Both the position numbers and the translations under genes were made by a program. Source: Rhodobacter maris (GTDB lineage Bacteria > Pseudomonadota > Alphaproteobacteria > Rhodobacterales > Rhodobacteraceae). Taken from it: DNA of 64,000 nucleotides. How positions within the stretch are numbered: the first letter of the stretch is position 1; every line of letters begins with the position of its first letter. The stretch is taken from positions 310,001 through 374,000 of the forward strand of contig NZ_OBMT01000002.1 in assembly GCF_900217815.1 (NCBI RefSeq). Reading direction: 5' to 3'. Positions 16,089-24,051 of this stretch are shown here, piece by piece. The notes below the pieces were generated by a model, which did not search any database, was not told the origin of the DNA, and saw nothing but the letters and a program-made list of their open reading frames with translations.

Positions 16089-18639
16089 ATGGTAGACTTT
16101 TCAAAACTGTCTCGGCCTAAATCGAGGTCAGCGCCAACCGATCCAATTGAAATCTTCAAAAAGACACCAAATACGGGTGGCGCTCCCAACGATCTTTGGA
16201 AGGGGCAGGCAGACGCTCTCGCGGCGTGGAACGGGGCGCGAACGAAAAATGACAATCTGATAATCCTCAACACGGGCGCCGGTAAATCCATTGTCGGGTT
16301 GATGGCAGCCCAGAGTCTGGTCAACGAAGGCGTAGAGAATGTTCTCTTTGTTTGCAGTACGATTGACCTTGTCGAACAGACCGCGCGCGAAGCCGAGAAA
16401 CTTGGCCTAAGTTATACTACACGGACTGGTGGAAATTTCTCCAACGACGGTTTCGAAACAGGCAAGTCATTCTGCATAACGACCTACCAAGCGCTCTTTG
16501 TGTCGACCTCCCCCTTTAAGAAATTTAAGCTTGGTGGGATAATTTTTGACGATGCTCACGTATCGGAAAGACTGATCCGAGATAGCCTCACTGTGTCCGT
16601 TTCGGCCGCCGATCATGAAGACCTATACAAAAGACTAGTCGAAATCGTCCGACCAGAGTTCGAGAATATTAAGAAGGGGGAGCATCTAAAGTTTGTTGTC
16701 GACGAGGCATCCGGCGGGACTACGCTGTGCCCCCCCTATGACAGCAGCGAGAAATTCCGCTGCAATCATCGAATCCTTCAAAGCCTACGATTATCGGAAG
16801 TACAAAGATCTTCTATTCCCCATGATTCAACTTTTCGAGCACATTGCCTGTTGCGCAGTCTATGTGTCCTCCCGTGAAGTTGAAATTTGCCCACCATTCA
16901 TTCCGAATGCTCATTTTGAGCATGTCGTGAACTGCCCAAGGAGAATTTATCTGTCTGCAACGCTGGACTATCCAACGGACTTCATAAGAGCATTTGGAAC
17001 CTCCAAAGTTAACAGAATTGAACCCAACAATGATGCTGGCAACGGGGAGCGGGTTATCATACTTGGCTCTCTACTGGAGGACCCCGATGGAAAAATAGAT
17101 TTGGCCAAGCGCCTGAAGGTGGAGTCGAAGGTCCTCATTTCAGTGCCCAGCTATAAAAAAGCGGGGGTATGGAAGGAAGTGTGCAAGCCGCCTTTGGTGG
17201 ACAACTTCACAGAAGCTCTGAATGATTTCCGCAACAGTGATTCAGGGGCATTCTGCTTGGTGTCTAGAGTCGACGGAATAGACCTTCCACAAAATACTTG
17301 TAGAATTATGATCATCGATGGGAGCCCAAGTGGCTCCAACTCCCAAGAACGCTATCAAGTCGAAGCTCTACAAATGTTGAGCCAAAACGCTACAAAAACG
17401 TCAACTCGCCTGACGCAACTTCTGGGTAGAATTAACCGAGGCCGAAGTGACTACGGTGCGTTCATTATATACGGACACGACCTGAATACTTGGTGCAAGA
17501 ATGATAGAAATATCGCTCTGCTCCCAGCATTGATTCGCAAGCAATTCCTTTTGGGGGCAAGTTTGCAAGACCAGATAGGTGAGAAAAGCAACGAGCAACT
17601 GGTTAATCTGTTGAATGACATCCTTGGAAAGGGTGAAAGTAAGATTCGTGACAAAGCTTGGCTGGATTTTTATGGCGAAACCATCGATGGCTTGGAGGTA
17701 AGTGAAGACTCGATCAACTTGGTACGAGAGCGAGAGGACAAACTGGCAACTGGCGCGTTGGCGGAAAGTGAGTTCATGAGCTACCTTTGGCATGGGGATA
17801 GTCAAAGGGCTCGACAATCTCTCATGTCAATTGTCGACAATATCGCACCCGTCGATTCTAAGCTCGCAGGTTGGTATGATCTCTGGCTAGGCATGACCTA
17901 CGAAATGGATGGAGATTTAGGGTCCGCCTCGACGCACTACTCACGTGCCAGATCAAGGCTTACGCCAAGGCTCAATGTCCCTCTCATTAGTAAGTTCGAT
18001 ACCGAGCAGGGAGAACTAGACACCGAGAACCCTGTGCAACGGAAGTTGGCGGATTTGAATATGAAGGCCGGGAACCCGTTCTCGAAATTCGCGGCCTCGC
18101 TTAGGCTTAATATCGCAATCGTTGGAAATAAAACAAAGTCTTCCAATGAAAGAGAAGAAGCTTGCCGTGTCATTGGTGAACTGCTCGGCTTTGAAACGGC
18201 TAGACCTGACAATGTTTTCAAGAAGGGGCCAGACGTCGTCTGGAGCTCGGAGGAGACAAGGGAGCTTATCGCGTTCGAGCTGAAGACCCAAAAAAAAGAA
18301 GGCGATACGACATACAAGAAGGATGCGGTCGGGCAATCGCTCAATCATATTGAATGGTTGCAAGAGAATTATGACGGATACGGCTTCTGTGGAGTGATCG
18401 TATTGGGCCCTCTGGGTGTCGTAAGCAGCAGCGCTTCTCCGGGCGATCATCTGTTTCTAACCTCACCAGATGAGTTCTGCGAGGTATGCAACGGCTTTGT
18501 TGCACGTATCGACGACCTGATTGGCAGGACACAGCTTGAGCGTTGGCATATGCTGAAGGAACTCGGCATGCTTCCAGAGTATCAGATTGGCGGGTTGTCG
18601 ACTGCTTTCTCGCGAAGACCGCTCAGGTCTTTGATGTGA
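16089..18639 (+). pseudogene. Superfamily 2 helicase with C-terminal PD-(D/E)XK-like motif; frameshifted at a 7-C tract
   Basis: Two overlapping frames (16089-16877 and 16693-18639) make one protein of about 849 residues if one C is removed from the C7 tract at 16730-16736; the join reads GGTTLCPPMTAARNSAAIIE. Helicase motifs: a Q-like NDLWKGQADAL (34-44), Walker A NTGAGKS (61-67), a DEAH variant FDDAH (153-157), later YLSATLDYPT (motif III-like) and QLLGRINRGR (motif VI, about 17416-17445). A TPR-like helical stretch follows near 17.76-17.97 kb. The C-terminal part has GPDVVW and AFELKTQK, giving D (codon 18232), E (18277) and K (18283), a PD-(D/E)XK spacing. Low GC and island location suggest a phage-defence gene; not matched to a named system. 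The frameshift may be real, phase-variable, programmed or a sequencing error. Confidence 0.8.
16730..16736 (+). other. Homopolymeric C7 tract at helicase frameshift
   Basis: Seven C residues inside codons for Leu-Cys-Pro-Pro. Frame 0 continues 47 codons to a stop at 16877; the +1 frame carries the rest of the protein. C6 would restore a single open frame. Confidence 0.85.
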
Positions 18640-18830
18640 AAATCTCGCTAACTTAGTTGACAAAATTTGAAGGACTTTAATCGAGAGGTCCTTTATTCTT
18701 CGGTCCCAGCAGTTCGGTCCGCGCTTCTGATCTGCACCTGTCAAATATTGCTTTATCATGCCATCGATTACCGCCGCATTGGAGCCGCGCTGCAGCGACG
18801 GGCCATCTCGTGAGAGGCAGCTTTGGGCCG
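18640..18830. other. Short convergent intergenic region
   Basis: 190 bases between the ends of the helicase gene and the membrane-protein gene. No gene, clear terminator or repeat was seen. Confidence 0.4.
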
Positions 18831-19475
18831 TCATTGTCTTGGCTTCCATAGAACAGCTGCTACTGCCAGAGCGAAAGCCAAAGCCAAAAGGTAAGGCGAG
18901 AGTAAGATGAGTTCAATTGGCGACATTCTTTGCGACATAGCTTCAGCAGAGCGGCGATCTTGTACATGCTGATTCCAGTCACTCAAGCGCTCAAGAATGC
19001 GGTCTTTTTGATATCCGCCAGAAAACTCCCGTATGCTCGGTAATGAAGCGAAAATTTCTTTTGGAATCTCCTTGTAGTTATCCTGATCAAAGCCACCTAC
19101 TAGATCACTAAATTGCTTGGCCCATCTGCAAACTTTGTTTCTTTCTTCGACTATGAGATCAAAGTCTGGCGGGGAGTACTCTGACCTAGTCGATACTTGG
19201 CAATTAATTAACAGTACGTCGGCCTCCATCTTCAAACCCAACAATTCACCGACTGTCCAACCTTTTTGTGCGCTCGCCTCCATCTCGAAGCCCATTCTCT
19301 GAATTTCAAAAGCTGGTGTGAGAAAACCCACTGCGCCAAAGGCCAAGACACATAGATCCAATAGCTTCCAGTTCAGGATGCCCAACGATTTTCCTGCCCA
19401 GACGATCAAGATGGACATAGCGATTACAATTGCTAAATTCTGCCAGATATTTTGAAACAATCCAAGCTCGGGCAT
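18831..19475 (-). CDS. Orphan membrane protein, convergent with the helicase
   Basis: A 214-residue protein starting at ATG 19475 (MPELGLFQNIWQNLAIVIAM) behind a TTTGGAG site. Three hydrophobic segments are visible: about residues 11-27, 36-56 (LLDLCVLAFGAVGFLTPAFE) and 189-208 (LLSPYLLALAFALAVAAVLW), with a charged loop of about 130 residues between the second and third. I recognise no domain. It is in the AT-richer part of the island and ends 190 bases from the helicase gene. A loop flanked by membrane segments is a layout found in some abortive-infection effectors, but no family match is claimed. Confidence 0.75.
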   Translation of the reverse strand: MPELGLFQNIWQNLAIVIAMSILIVWAGKSLGILNWKLLDLCVLAFGAVGFLTPAFEIQRMGFEMEASAQKGWTVGELLGLKMEADVLLINCQVSTRSEYSPPDFDLIVEERNKVCRWAKQFSDLVGGFDQDNYKEIPKEIFASLPSIREFSGGYQKDRILERLSDWNQHVQDRRSAEAMSQRMSPIELILLSPYLLALAFALAVAAVLWKPRQ

Positions 19476-19553
19476 CGGGATCTCCAAATTGTTGAACTTC
19501 AGAGAACTTTGTTCCGATTACAATCGCTTGTCGAGATGGTGCGTAGTGTCCGC

Positions 19554-19817
19554 TTATGGGGGATCCCTCGAGGCGTATGCGTCGCAGCAGAATGTCGGTT
19601 TTGGGCCGGGCACGTGGATCCGCACGCTCGGCATTGGAACTCTGCGATGGCCGCTCCTTGTGCTGTGCCCCTGCTTGCTGGCCTCATAGGCGTCGCAGTC
19701 CTCCTGCGCCTTCCGCATCAAGGCCCGCGTCTCGGGGCCGATCCAGCCGGGCGGATGGGCCAGACCTTTGCCAGCGACCCAGATCGGCGCGGCGTTGACG
19801 TCGCTGTAATCAACCAT
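19554..19817 (-). CDS. Small phage-type hypothetical protein
   Basis: An 87-residue frame starting at ATG 19817 inside the end of the upstream gene (8-base overlap), which implies translational coupling. It begins MVDYSDVNAAPIWVAGKGLA and contains HPPGWIGPETRALMRKAQED; the end carries CDAYASRDPP. No known domain was recognised. The overlap and like orientation with the 119-residue gene are the main support. Confidence 0.55.
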   Translation of the reverse strand: MVDYSDVNAAPIWVAGKGLAHPPGWIGPETRALMRKAQEDCDAYEASKQGHSTRSGHRRVPMPSVRIHVPGPKPTFCCDAYASRDPP

Positions 19818-20169
19818 GGACGAACCCGGGCGCTCGGTCCTGAGCCTCGGCCCACATATCTGCGAAGGCCTTGGCGACCGCCGCGGCTTTGGCGATCCGA
19901 TCTGCACTGACACAGGCGCCAATGAGTCCATGCACGGCACGGGCGACGACTGCGGCTTCGGCCAGAACGTCGGCTTCCGGGTCGCCCCAGAGCGCCTCGA
20001 ATTGCGCCAAGAGCCTCTCGGGGTCGATGCCCAAGACCGCGGCAAGGTCCAGAAGACGGGTGACGGAGGGCGGGAGGCTGCTCAGGCTCTCGGCGTCGGG
20101 ATCGTTTGCGGCGGAGCCCTCGTGGGCGGCGATTTCTTCGGGGCTGGCGGTCATGGTGTTCTGCGGCAT
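19810..20169 (-). CDS. Small phage-type hypothetical protein
   Basis: A 119-residue acidic, alanine-rich protein (MPQNTMTASPEEIAAHEGSA) preceded by GAGGAA. The centre, VTRLLDLAAVLGIDPERLLA followed by FEALWGDPEAD, looks helical. No membrane segment or signal peptide. It lies between the BRO-N gene (20251-20766) and the 87-residue gene, all on the minus strand with small gaps or overlaps, so the three probably form one transcript. Function not recognised. Confidence 0.62.
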   Translation of the reverse strand: MPQNTMTASPEEIAAHEGSAANDPDAESLSSLPPSVTRLLDLAAVLGIDPERLLAQFEALWGDPEADVLAEAAVVARAVHGLIGACVSADRIAKAAAVAKAFADMWAEAQDRAPGFVHG

Positions 20170-20250
20170 GTGGGGAGTTCCTCGTGAGGGGGTGTTGACG
20201 GTGACGGAATGGGATGGACAGATTTTGTGATGTCCAATGGTGCGTGGTAA

Positions 20251-20766
20251 TCAAACCCACTCGCCCGGATCGGCGACCTTCCCGCGGATCGCTTCGGCCA
20301 TGCTCTCATAGAAGTCTTCGAGCTTGACCTCGCCAGTGGCGATCTTCTCTTCGCCCATGATGTAGGCGCCGTCGCCGCGGATGCGCGGGATGACTTCCTG
20401 CGTCACCCAGTCTTGGAAGTCCTTTGCCGCAGGGTTGGACCGCTGGGCGCGGAGGATGGCAAGATACAGGGCAGGTTCGTCCATCAGGTTGATGCGTCCG
20501 CCGAAGCTGGGGAAGAGAACCCCTTCAAGTTGCGGGGTTACTTTCGCCTCCGCCCGCGTGACGCAAAGGAGCTGCCCCTGATTGGTGATGCGGCGCATGT
20601 TGGACGTGAAGCTGTCCGGGTTAAGCCCGAGAAGGTGGGCGACGTCCACGCACGGGAACCGGAGGATGCCGTTGAAAGTCACCGTGCGCAGCGTGTGCCC
20701 GTTGAAGGTGAAGGTGTTCAGGTCGAAGCTCTTGCCGGGGAGCACGATGGGGTTGATGGCGTTCAT
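20251..20766 (-). CDS. BRO-N domain protein, second copy type
   Basis: A 171-residue protein with an AAGGAA site before ATG 20766. Residues about 18-130 match the BRO-N pattern: FNGHTLRTVTFNGILRFPCV then DVAHLLGLNPDSFTSNMRRI, a central FPSFGGRINLMDEPALYLAI, and the closing FQDWVTQEVIPRIRGDGAYI. It differs considerably from the 15028-15537 protein, so it is not a recent copy. A short C-terminal extension (KLEDFYESMAEAIRGKVADP) is acidic. Likely a DNA-binding regulator of the island. Confidence 0.88.
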   Translation of the reverse strand: MNAINPIVLPGKSFDLNTFTFNGHTLRTVTFNGILRFPCVDVAHLLGLNPDSFTSNMRRITNQGQLLCVTRAEAKVTPQLEGVLFPSFGGRINLMDEPALYLAILRAQRSNPAAKDFQDWVTQEVIPRIRGDGAYIMGEEKIATGEVKLEDFYESMAEAIRGKVADPGEWV

Positions 20767-21157
20767 GGTAGGGGTTCCTTGAGGTTCTCGTTCAGGAAAG
20801 CAAAAGGCCCCGCGTTTTGCGGAGCCTCGGGTGTTCTTACTTCGTATGCCGGAGGGACGGTTAGGCTTCTAAGACCCCGCCGTTTGTGTGAAGTTCGCCG
20901 ACTGATCCGCCCGATAGGTTTTTGCTATGCATCCACGGCAGTTGTCGAAAGCAGCGATCCGGGGCCCGCGCGGGGAAAGACGCAATGCGCAGGAAACGGC
21001 CGGACATTTTTCCCAAGAAGGCGAGCGTTGCCAAGTTGCGTTCACCGCGACCCATTTTCAATATCGCCAACAACATAGATGGTTGACAGGTCGCAGTTTA
21101 CCGTGTCCTGAGAAGTGTCACGCTATCGATCCTATAATAAAAAAACAACCATGGCGT
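20767..21157. other. Gene-poor stretch with a terminator-like hairpin
   Basis: About 390 bases upstream of the second BRO-N gene. A hairpin at 20806-20827 (AGGC-C-CCGC, then GCGG-A-GCCT) repeats the design of the one after the integrase. A 71-codon minus-strand frame (20861-21076, MLLAILKMGRGERNLATLAF) has no ribosome-binding site and is not called. A TTGACA at 21082 and TATAAT at about 21132 are too far apart for one promoter. Confidence 0.5.
20806..20827. terminator. Terminator-like hairpin upstream of second BRO-N gene
   Basis: AGGC-C-CCGC, loop GTTTT, GCGG-A-GCCT. The same outer arms and mismatch recur in the hairpin at 14249-14268. Confidence 0.4.
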
Positions 21158-22303
21158 TCAGAGTTCAGGTGCGCCGCGCGTCGCACCCCGGAGTTTGTCT
21201 AGGATTTCAGAGCATCTCTTTTTTTGGAAATACTCCGCTTCTATCCAGAAATTTTCCCACACCATATCTGAATCTGCAATGTCAATCCGAAGAGTATCAG
21301 CCATCCCACTGTATCCATCTGACTGAGCGCTGATGCTAATAAACTGACCGCAATAGGGGCTAATCTTTGGAGAGAAGGCTCTAATTTTCCCACGCGCCCT
21401 TGACTGTAAATCGTTTGCACTTGGAAAAAGCGGCGTTTCAAGGCTTCCTTCGCCACAAAAACCTCGATCAGCAACGTCGCCTGAGCGAGTATATGTCACC
21501 GACACGCTATTTGTCGACAAGTCGACATCGTACTTTTCGCTCAACGCACCGATCAACGTCGCCTGATCCATACGAGAGCTTTGAGGAATTTTCCAATCCC
21601 GAGAAAGCGCAAGAATTCTTTCTTCATCCTCAATGTGGTCGAATTTTGTCGTCCAGCTAATTATGATATCATCACTACTCCCGTCAGAGTCATTTGCATT
21701 ACGCTCCCAAAGCTCCGAAGAGTAAACAAATCCATCATATCTCCTAATAGCAGGATTTGGTTGAAGAGCGAAGCCAGCTCCTTTTAGTATTTTTTCTGCC
21801 TCCGCCCGTTTTTGCCCCGTCCTCAATCCGAGAATATTTAGACCTTCAACGGGCACAAGACGTTCCTCATCGCGCAATGGCCGATAAGCCGCTTGAAGAT
21901 CAATTTCTTCGAGGCGTAACTGAGTTGCCATTGCCGAATCCAGTGTGAGCTTCAATGTATCTGCACCGGTACGAGCGGTTGCAAAAGAGATATCTGTCGG
22001 ACAAAACGAAACGTTGTTACTATGTCCGGAGCGGATGTACGCCTGATCGATAGTTCCGCCATCTATTTCAAAAAAATAATCGCAGAGAACCTCCGCGCGG
22101 CCTTCCAGCCAGTTTTTTGAAAAAAGATCCAGTTCACCAACGCCATCAGCAGATATAAAATCGATATTCAGATATCCGTTCCTCCCATCTCGATACTCAG
22201 CGGACCAAATGCCTTCATCCGGTGCAATCCTTGATGTGTCATCCGCAAATACAGTACCAGCGGCAACGGTCAACGCCGCCACCCCAACCATCAGGCGTCG
22301 CAT
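21158..22303 (-). CDS. Secreted orphan protein
   Basis: A 381-residue protein starting at ATG 22303 behind GGAGG, with a clear signal peptide (MRRLMVGVAALTVAAGTVFA, cleavage before DDTSR). The mature part is acidic and contains several Cys residues. One segment, VEGLNILGLRTGQKRAEAEK, resembles the short lipoprotein-like repeats that sense or bind cell-envelope partners, but I do not recognise a family. The AT-rich composition matches the helicase region. Probably periplasmic. No partner gene is adjacent in the same direction. Confidence 0.72.
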   Translation of the reverse strand: MRRLMVGVAALTVAAGTVFADDTSRIAPDEGIWSAEYRDGRNGYLNIDFISADGVGELDLFSKNWLEGRAEVLCDYFFEIDGGTIDQAYIRSGHSNNVSFCPTDISFATARTGADTLKLTLDSAMATQLRLEEIDLQAAYRPLRDEERLVPVEGLNILGLRTGQKRAEAEKILKGAGFALQPNPAIRRYDGFVYSSELWERNANDSDGSSDDIIISWTTKFDHIEDEERILALSRDWKIPQSSRMDQATLIGALSEKYDVDLSTNSVSVTYTRSGDVADRGFCGEGSLETPLFPSANDLQSRARGKIRAFSPKISPYCGQFISISAQSDGYSGMADTLRIDIADSDMVWENFWIEAEYFQKKRCSEILDKLRGATRGAPEL

Positions 22304-22509
22304 GTTCGAATTACCTCCAAAAAGCAATCAACTGTCTGCAGGTTAGAATGCAGCTCGCACGAAATAAAGAGATAATCTTACGGTGCGCCCCATAGACTAT
22401 GCAGAGGGCGGAGCGCTTAATGCAAACACCGCGCAAACGCTTCGTCGCAAGAGTTATGCCCGGGAAAACAAAACAGATAGCGAGAGGCGCAGTTGCATTT
22501 CCGCCACAC

Positions 22510-23070
22510 TCATGCCCCCTCCTTGATCAGCCTGTAAGCCGTGGCGCGGCCCATGCCGACACGCTTCGCCGCCTCGGTCGGGCTCAGCCCGTCGTCGCTG
22601 ACCAGACGCCGCAGCTCCTCCGCCTTGCCCGCATCCGTGGGCTTGCGGCCCCGATACTTGCCCTCGGCTTTGGCCTTGGCGATGCCCTCGCGTTGCCGCT
22701 CAAGCATGATCTCCCGCTCGAACTGCGCAATGCCGCCCAGCAAGGTCAGCATAAGGCGCCCGTTCGGGGTGCCCGTGTCGATGCCCATTCCGAGGATGCG
22801 GAGGGCCGCTCCTTTGGCGGCGAGCCGCTCGGTAATGTCGAGGAGGTGCTTCACGGAGCGGGCGAGGCGGTCCAGTTTGGTCACAACGAGCACGTCCCCT
22901 TCGCGGAGGAAGTCGAGCGCGGCCTCAAGCTGCAAGCGCTTGTCCTTGTCCACCGAGGAAACCTCCTCCTGAAACACCTTATCGCAGCCGTGGGCGGCAA
23001 GGTCGCGAAGTTGGGCCGCAAGCCCCGCCTTTTGTTCCGTGGTCGATGTGCGGGCATATCCGACGATCAT
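22510..23070 (-). CDS. Serine recombinase (resolvase/invertase)
   Basis: A 186-residue small serine recombinase. The N-terminus MIVGYARTSTTEQKAGLAAQ has the YxRxS motif with the catalytic Ser; VLVVTKLDRLARSVKHLLDI carries the DRLxR motif; AQFEREIMLERQREGIAKAK is the long E-helix. A C-terminal helix-turn-helix (LSPTEAAKRVGMGRATAYRL) follows. This is the Pin/Hin/Tn3-resolvase type. No invertible segment with flanking repeats was recognised beside it, so it may resolve multimers or be left from a transposon. Composition returns to GC-rich here. Confidence 0.92.
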   Translation of the reverse strand: MIVGYARTSTTEQKAGLAAQLRDLAAHGCDKVFQEEVSSVDKDKRLQLEAALDFLREGDVLVVTKLDRLARSVKHLLDITERLAAKGAALRILGMGIDTGTPNGRLMLTLLGGIAQFEREIMLERQREGIAKAKAEGKYRGRKPTDAGKAEELRRLVSDDGLSPTEAAKRVGMGRATAYRLIKEGA

Positions 23071-23602
23071 GGTCTAGCCTCCGATTGTCCCGATGAAGTT
23101 TTAGACGTGATACAGTGGGCCGTCTCGAAATGCAATAGGTATGTCTACGGGACGGCTTTCGGGGTGCCGTGAGACGTCTCTCAAGGGCAAGCTCCAGAGA
23201 GATCCGGGCGAGTCATCGCTCATGCAGGAGAAGCGCCCGACAGGGGCTTGCGCCTCGGTTCGTTGGCGCTGGCAAGTCCGCGGGAGACGGCGTCGGGGCG
23301 GGCGGGGAATGTGGACGTCAGGCGGGCAGCGGTAGATGCCGGGCGGGCCGAAGCGGGAGGCCACCGGGGGGGATCGCGCGCCGTCCCTTCGGTCGAGGTG
23401 GAGGCTCGAATTTTTCCGACAAAATATCAGGCCATGCGCAGCATTTGCGCTGGCGCTCGCGGTGGAGGCGCCCTATCGTCCGTGCACAAGCGAACGACGC
23501 CAAGCACACACGGCAACACTGACCGGAGGGCGCGAAAGCCGGAAGCCATTGAGAATAAAAAGAAAAGCCGGGTTCTGACGAGATTTCATTTTGCAAATCG
23601 GC
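23071..23602. other. Gene-free stretch at the right end of the island
   Basis: About 530 bases between the resolvase and the right attachment site. Only weak overlapping frames on both strands; no recognisable product, repeat or RNA gene. Confidence 0.5.
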
Positions 23603-23623
23603 TCCCGTCACCCGCTCCATCAG
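23603..23623 (+). repeat. Island attachment site, right (attR)
   Basis: An exact 21-base copy of the tRNA-Gly 3' end (12685-12705). The sequence before it does not resemble tRNA, while the sequence after it continues to match the integrase upstream region for about 135 more bases. Confidence 0.85.
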
Positions 23624-23704
23624 CCCCCCTTTGTGGTCAATTTCCTCAATATATTCTGGCACTTGCGTCCCTTCCGGTGCACATCCGGGCACGCAGGGGC
23701 ACAC

Positions 23705-23779
23705 ATGGGACTTGCCTTGAAGCTCGTCGGGCAAACCAAGTCGGGAAGCTGGCAATATCCATGTAACCGGGGTGCAGGG
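23705..23779 (+). pseudogene. 5' remnant of a second integrase
   Basis: From ATG 23705 the frame reads MGLALKLVGQTKSGSWQYPC, against MGLVLKHVEQSKSGSWQYRR in the intact integrase; similarity ends near 23757. The upstream 80 bases match as well. This is the left end of another, related element that had integrated at the same tRNA site before or after the present island, and whose body is lost. Confidence 0.85.
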
Positions 23780-24000
23780 CAGCTGCGGTGGCCTGACGGT
23801 TTTTGCCCTTCGTGACTCACCTGCAATACTCAAGGTATTTGTAGAGCTCCGGCCGCTTCGCTTTCCCGAAGAAGACCGCGGCGGAGCGCCTTCTCAACCT
23901 GTTGGTGGACCGCGCAGGCATCAAATTCCTCGGTGATGGTGAATGAGTGGCTTGCAAGTGCGGCACGCATCGCAGGCCCCCCGAGATCAGCCATCACAAA
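23758..24000. other. Junction between lost element and chromosome
   Basis: About 240 bases with no supported gene. A minus-strand frame starting near 23994 (MADLGGPAMRAALASHSFTI, ending at 23830) is open for 54 codons but unrecognised; it could be the tail of a deleted gene. Confidence 0.35.
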
Positions 24001-24034
24001 CCAAAACGCCCTTCGCAAGCGAAGGGCGTTTTGG
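24001..24034. terminator. Strong bidirectional terminator after RND operon
   Basis: CCAAAACGCCCTTCGC and GCGAAGGGCGTTTTGG are perfect complements separated by AA. The T-run on the RND strand is TTTTGG. It lies 18 bases past the stop of the RND transporter gene and marks the chromosomal side of the island boundary. Confidence 0.85.
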
Positions 24035-24051
24035 CCTCACCGCGAGCCCGG

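Larger units (their letters stand above)
12685..23623. mobile_element. Integrated island in tRNA-Gly(TCC), about 10.9 kb
   Basis: Bounded by a 21-base direct repeat of the tRNA 3' end with a tyrosine integrase immediately inside the left end. Contents are phage-like and defence-like: BRO-N genes and fragments, a frameshifted helicase-nuclease, a membrane orphan, two small coupled genes, a secreted orphan and a serine resolvase. No capsid, tail, terminase, replication or conjugation genes are visible, so it is a reduced or satellite-type element. Sequence between about 16.0 and 19.5 kb and 21.1-22.4 kb is clearly AT-richer than the flanks. Confidence 0.85.

Noticed and set aside
20861-21076. 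71-codon minus-strand ORF upstream of the second BRO-N gene
   Set aside because: No ribosome-binding site, no recognisable domain; could be real but not supportable.
21080-21140. TTGACA and TATAAT as a promoter
   Set aside because: The spacing is about 45 bases and no plus-strand gene follows; it lies behind a convergently ending gene.
22510-23070. Invertible DNA switch
   Set aside because: A serine recombinase is present, but no flanking inverted recombination sites or variable promoter segment were recognised.
12628-23623. A complete prophage
   Set aside because: No capsid, portal, terminase, tail or lysis genes are visible, so only an island or satellite is claimed.
23830-24018. Short minus-strand ORF at the island edge
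   Set aside because: Its start lies inside the terminator hairpin and the product is unrecognised; mentioned only as possible remnant.
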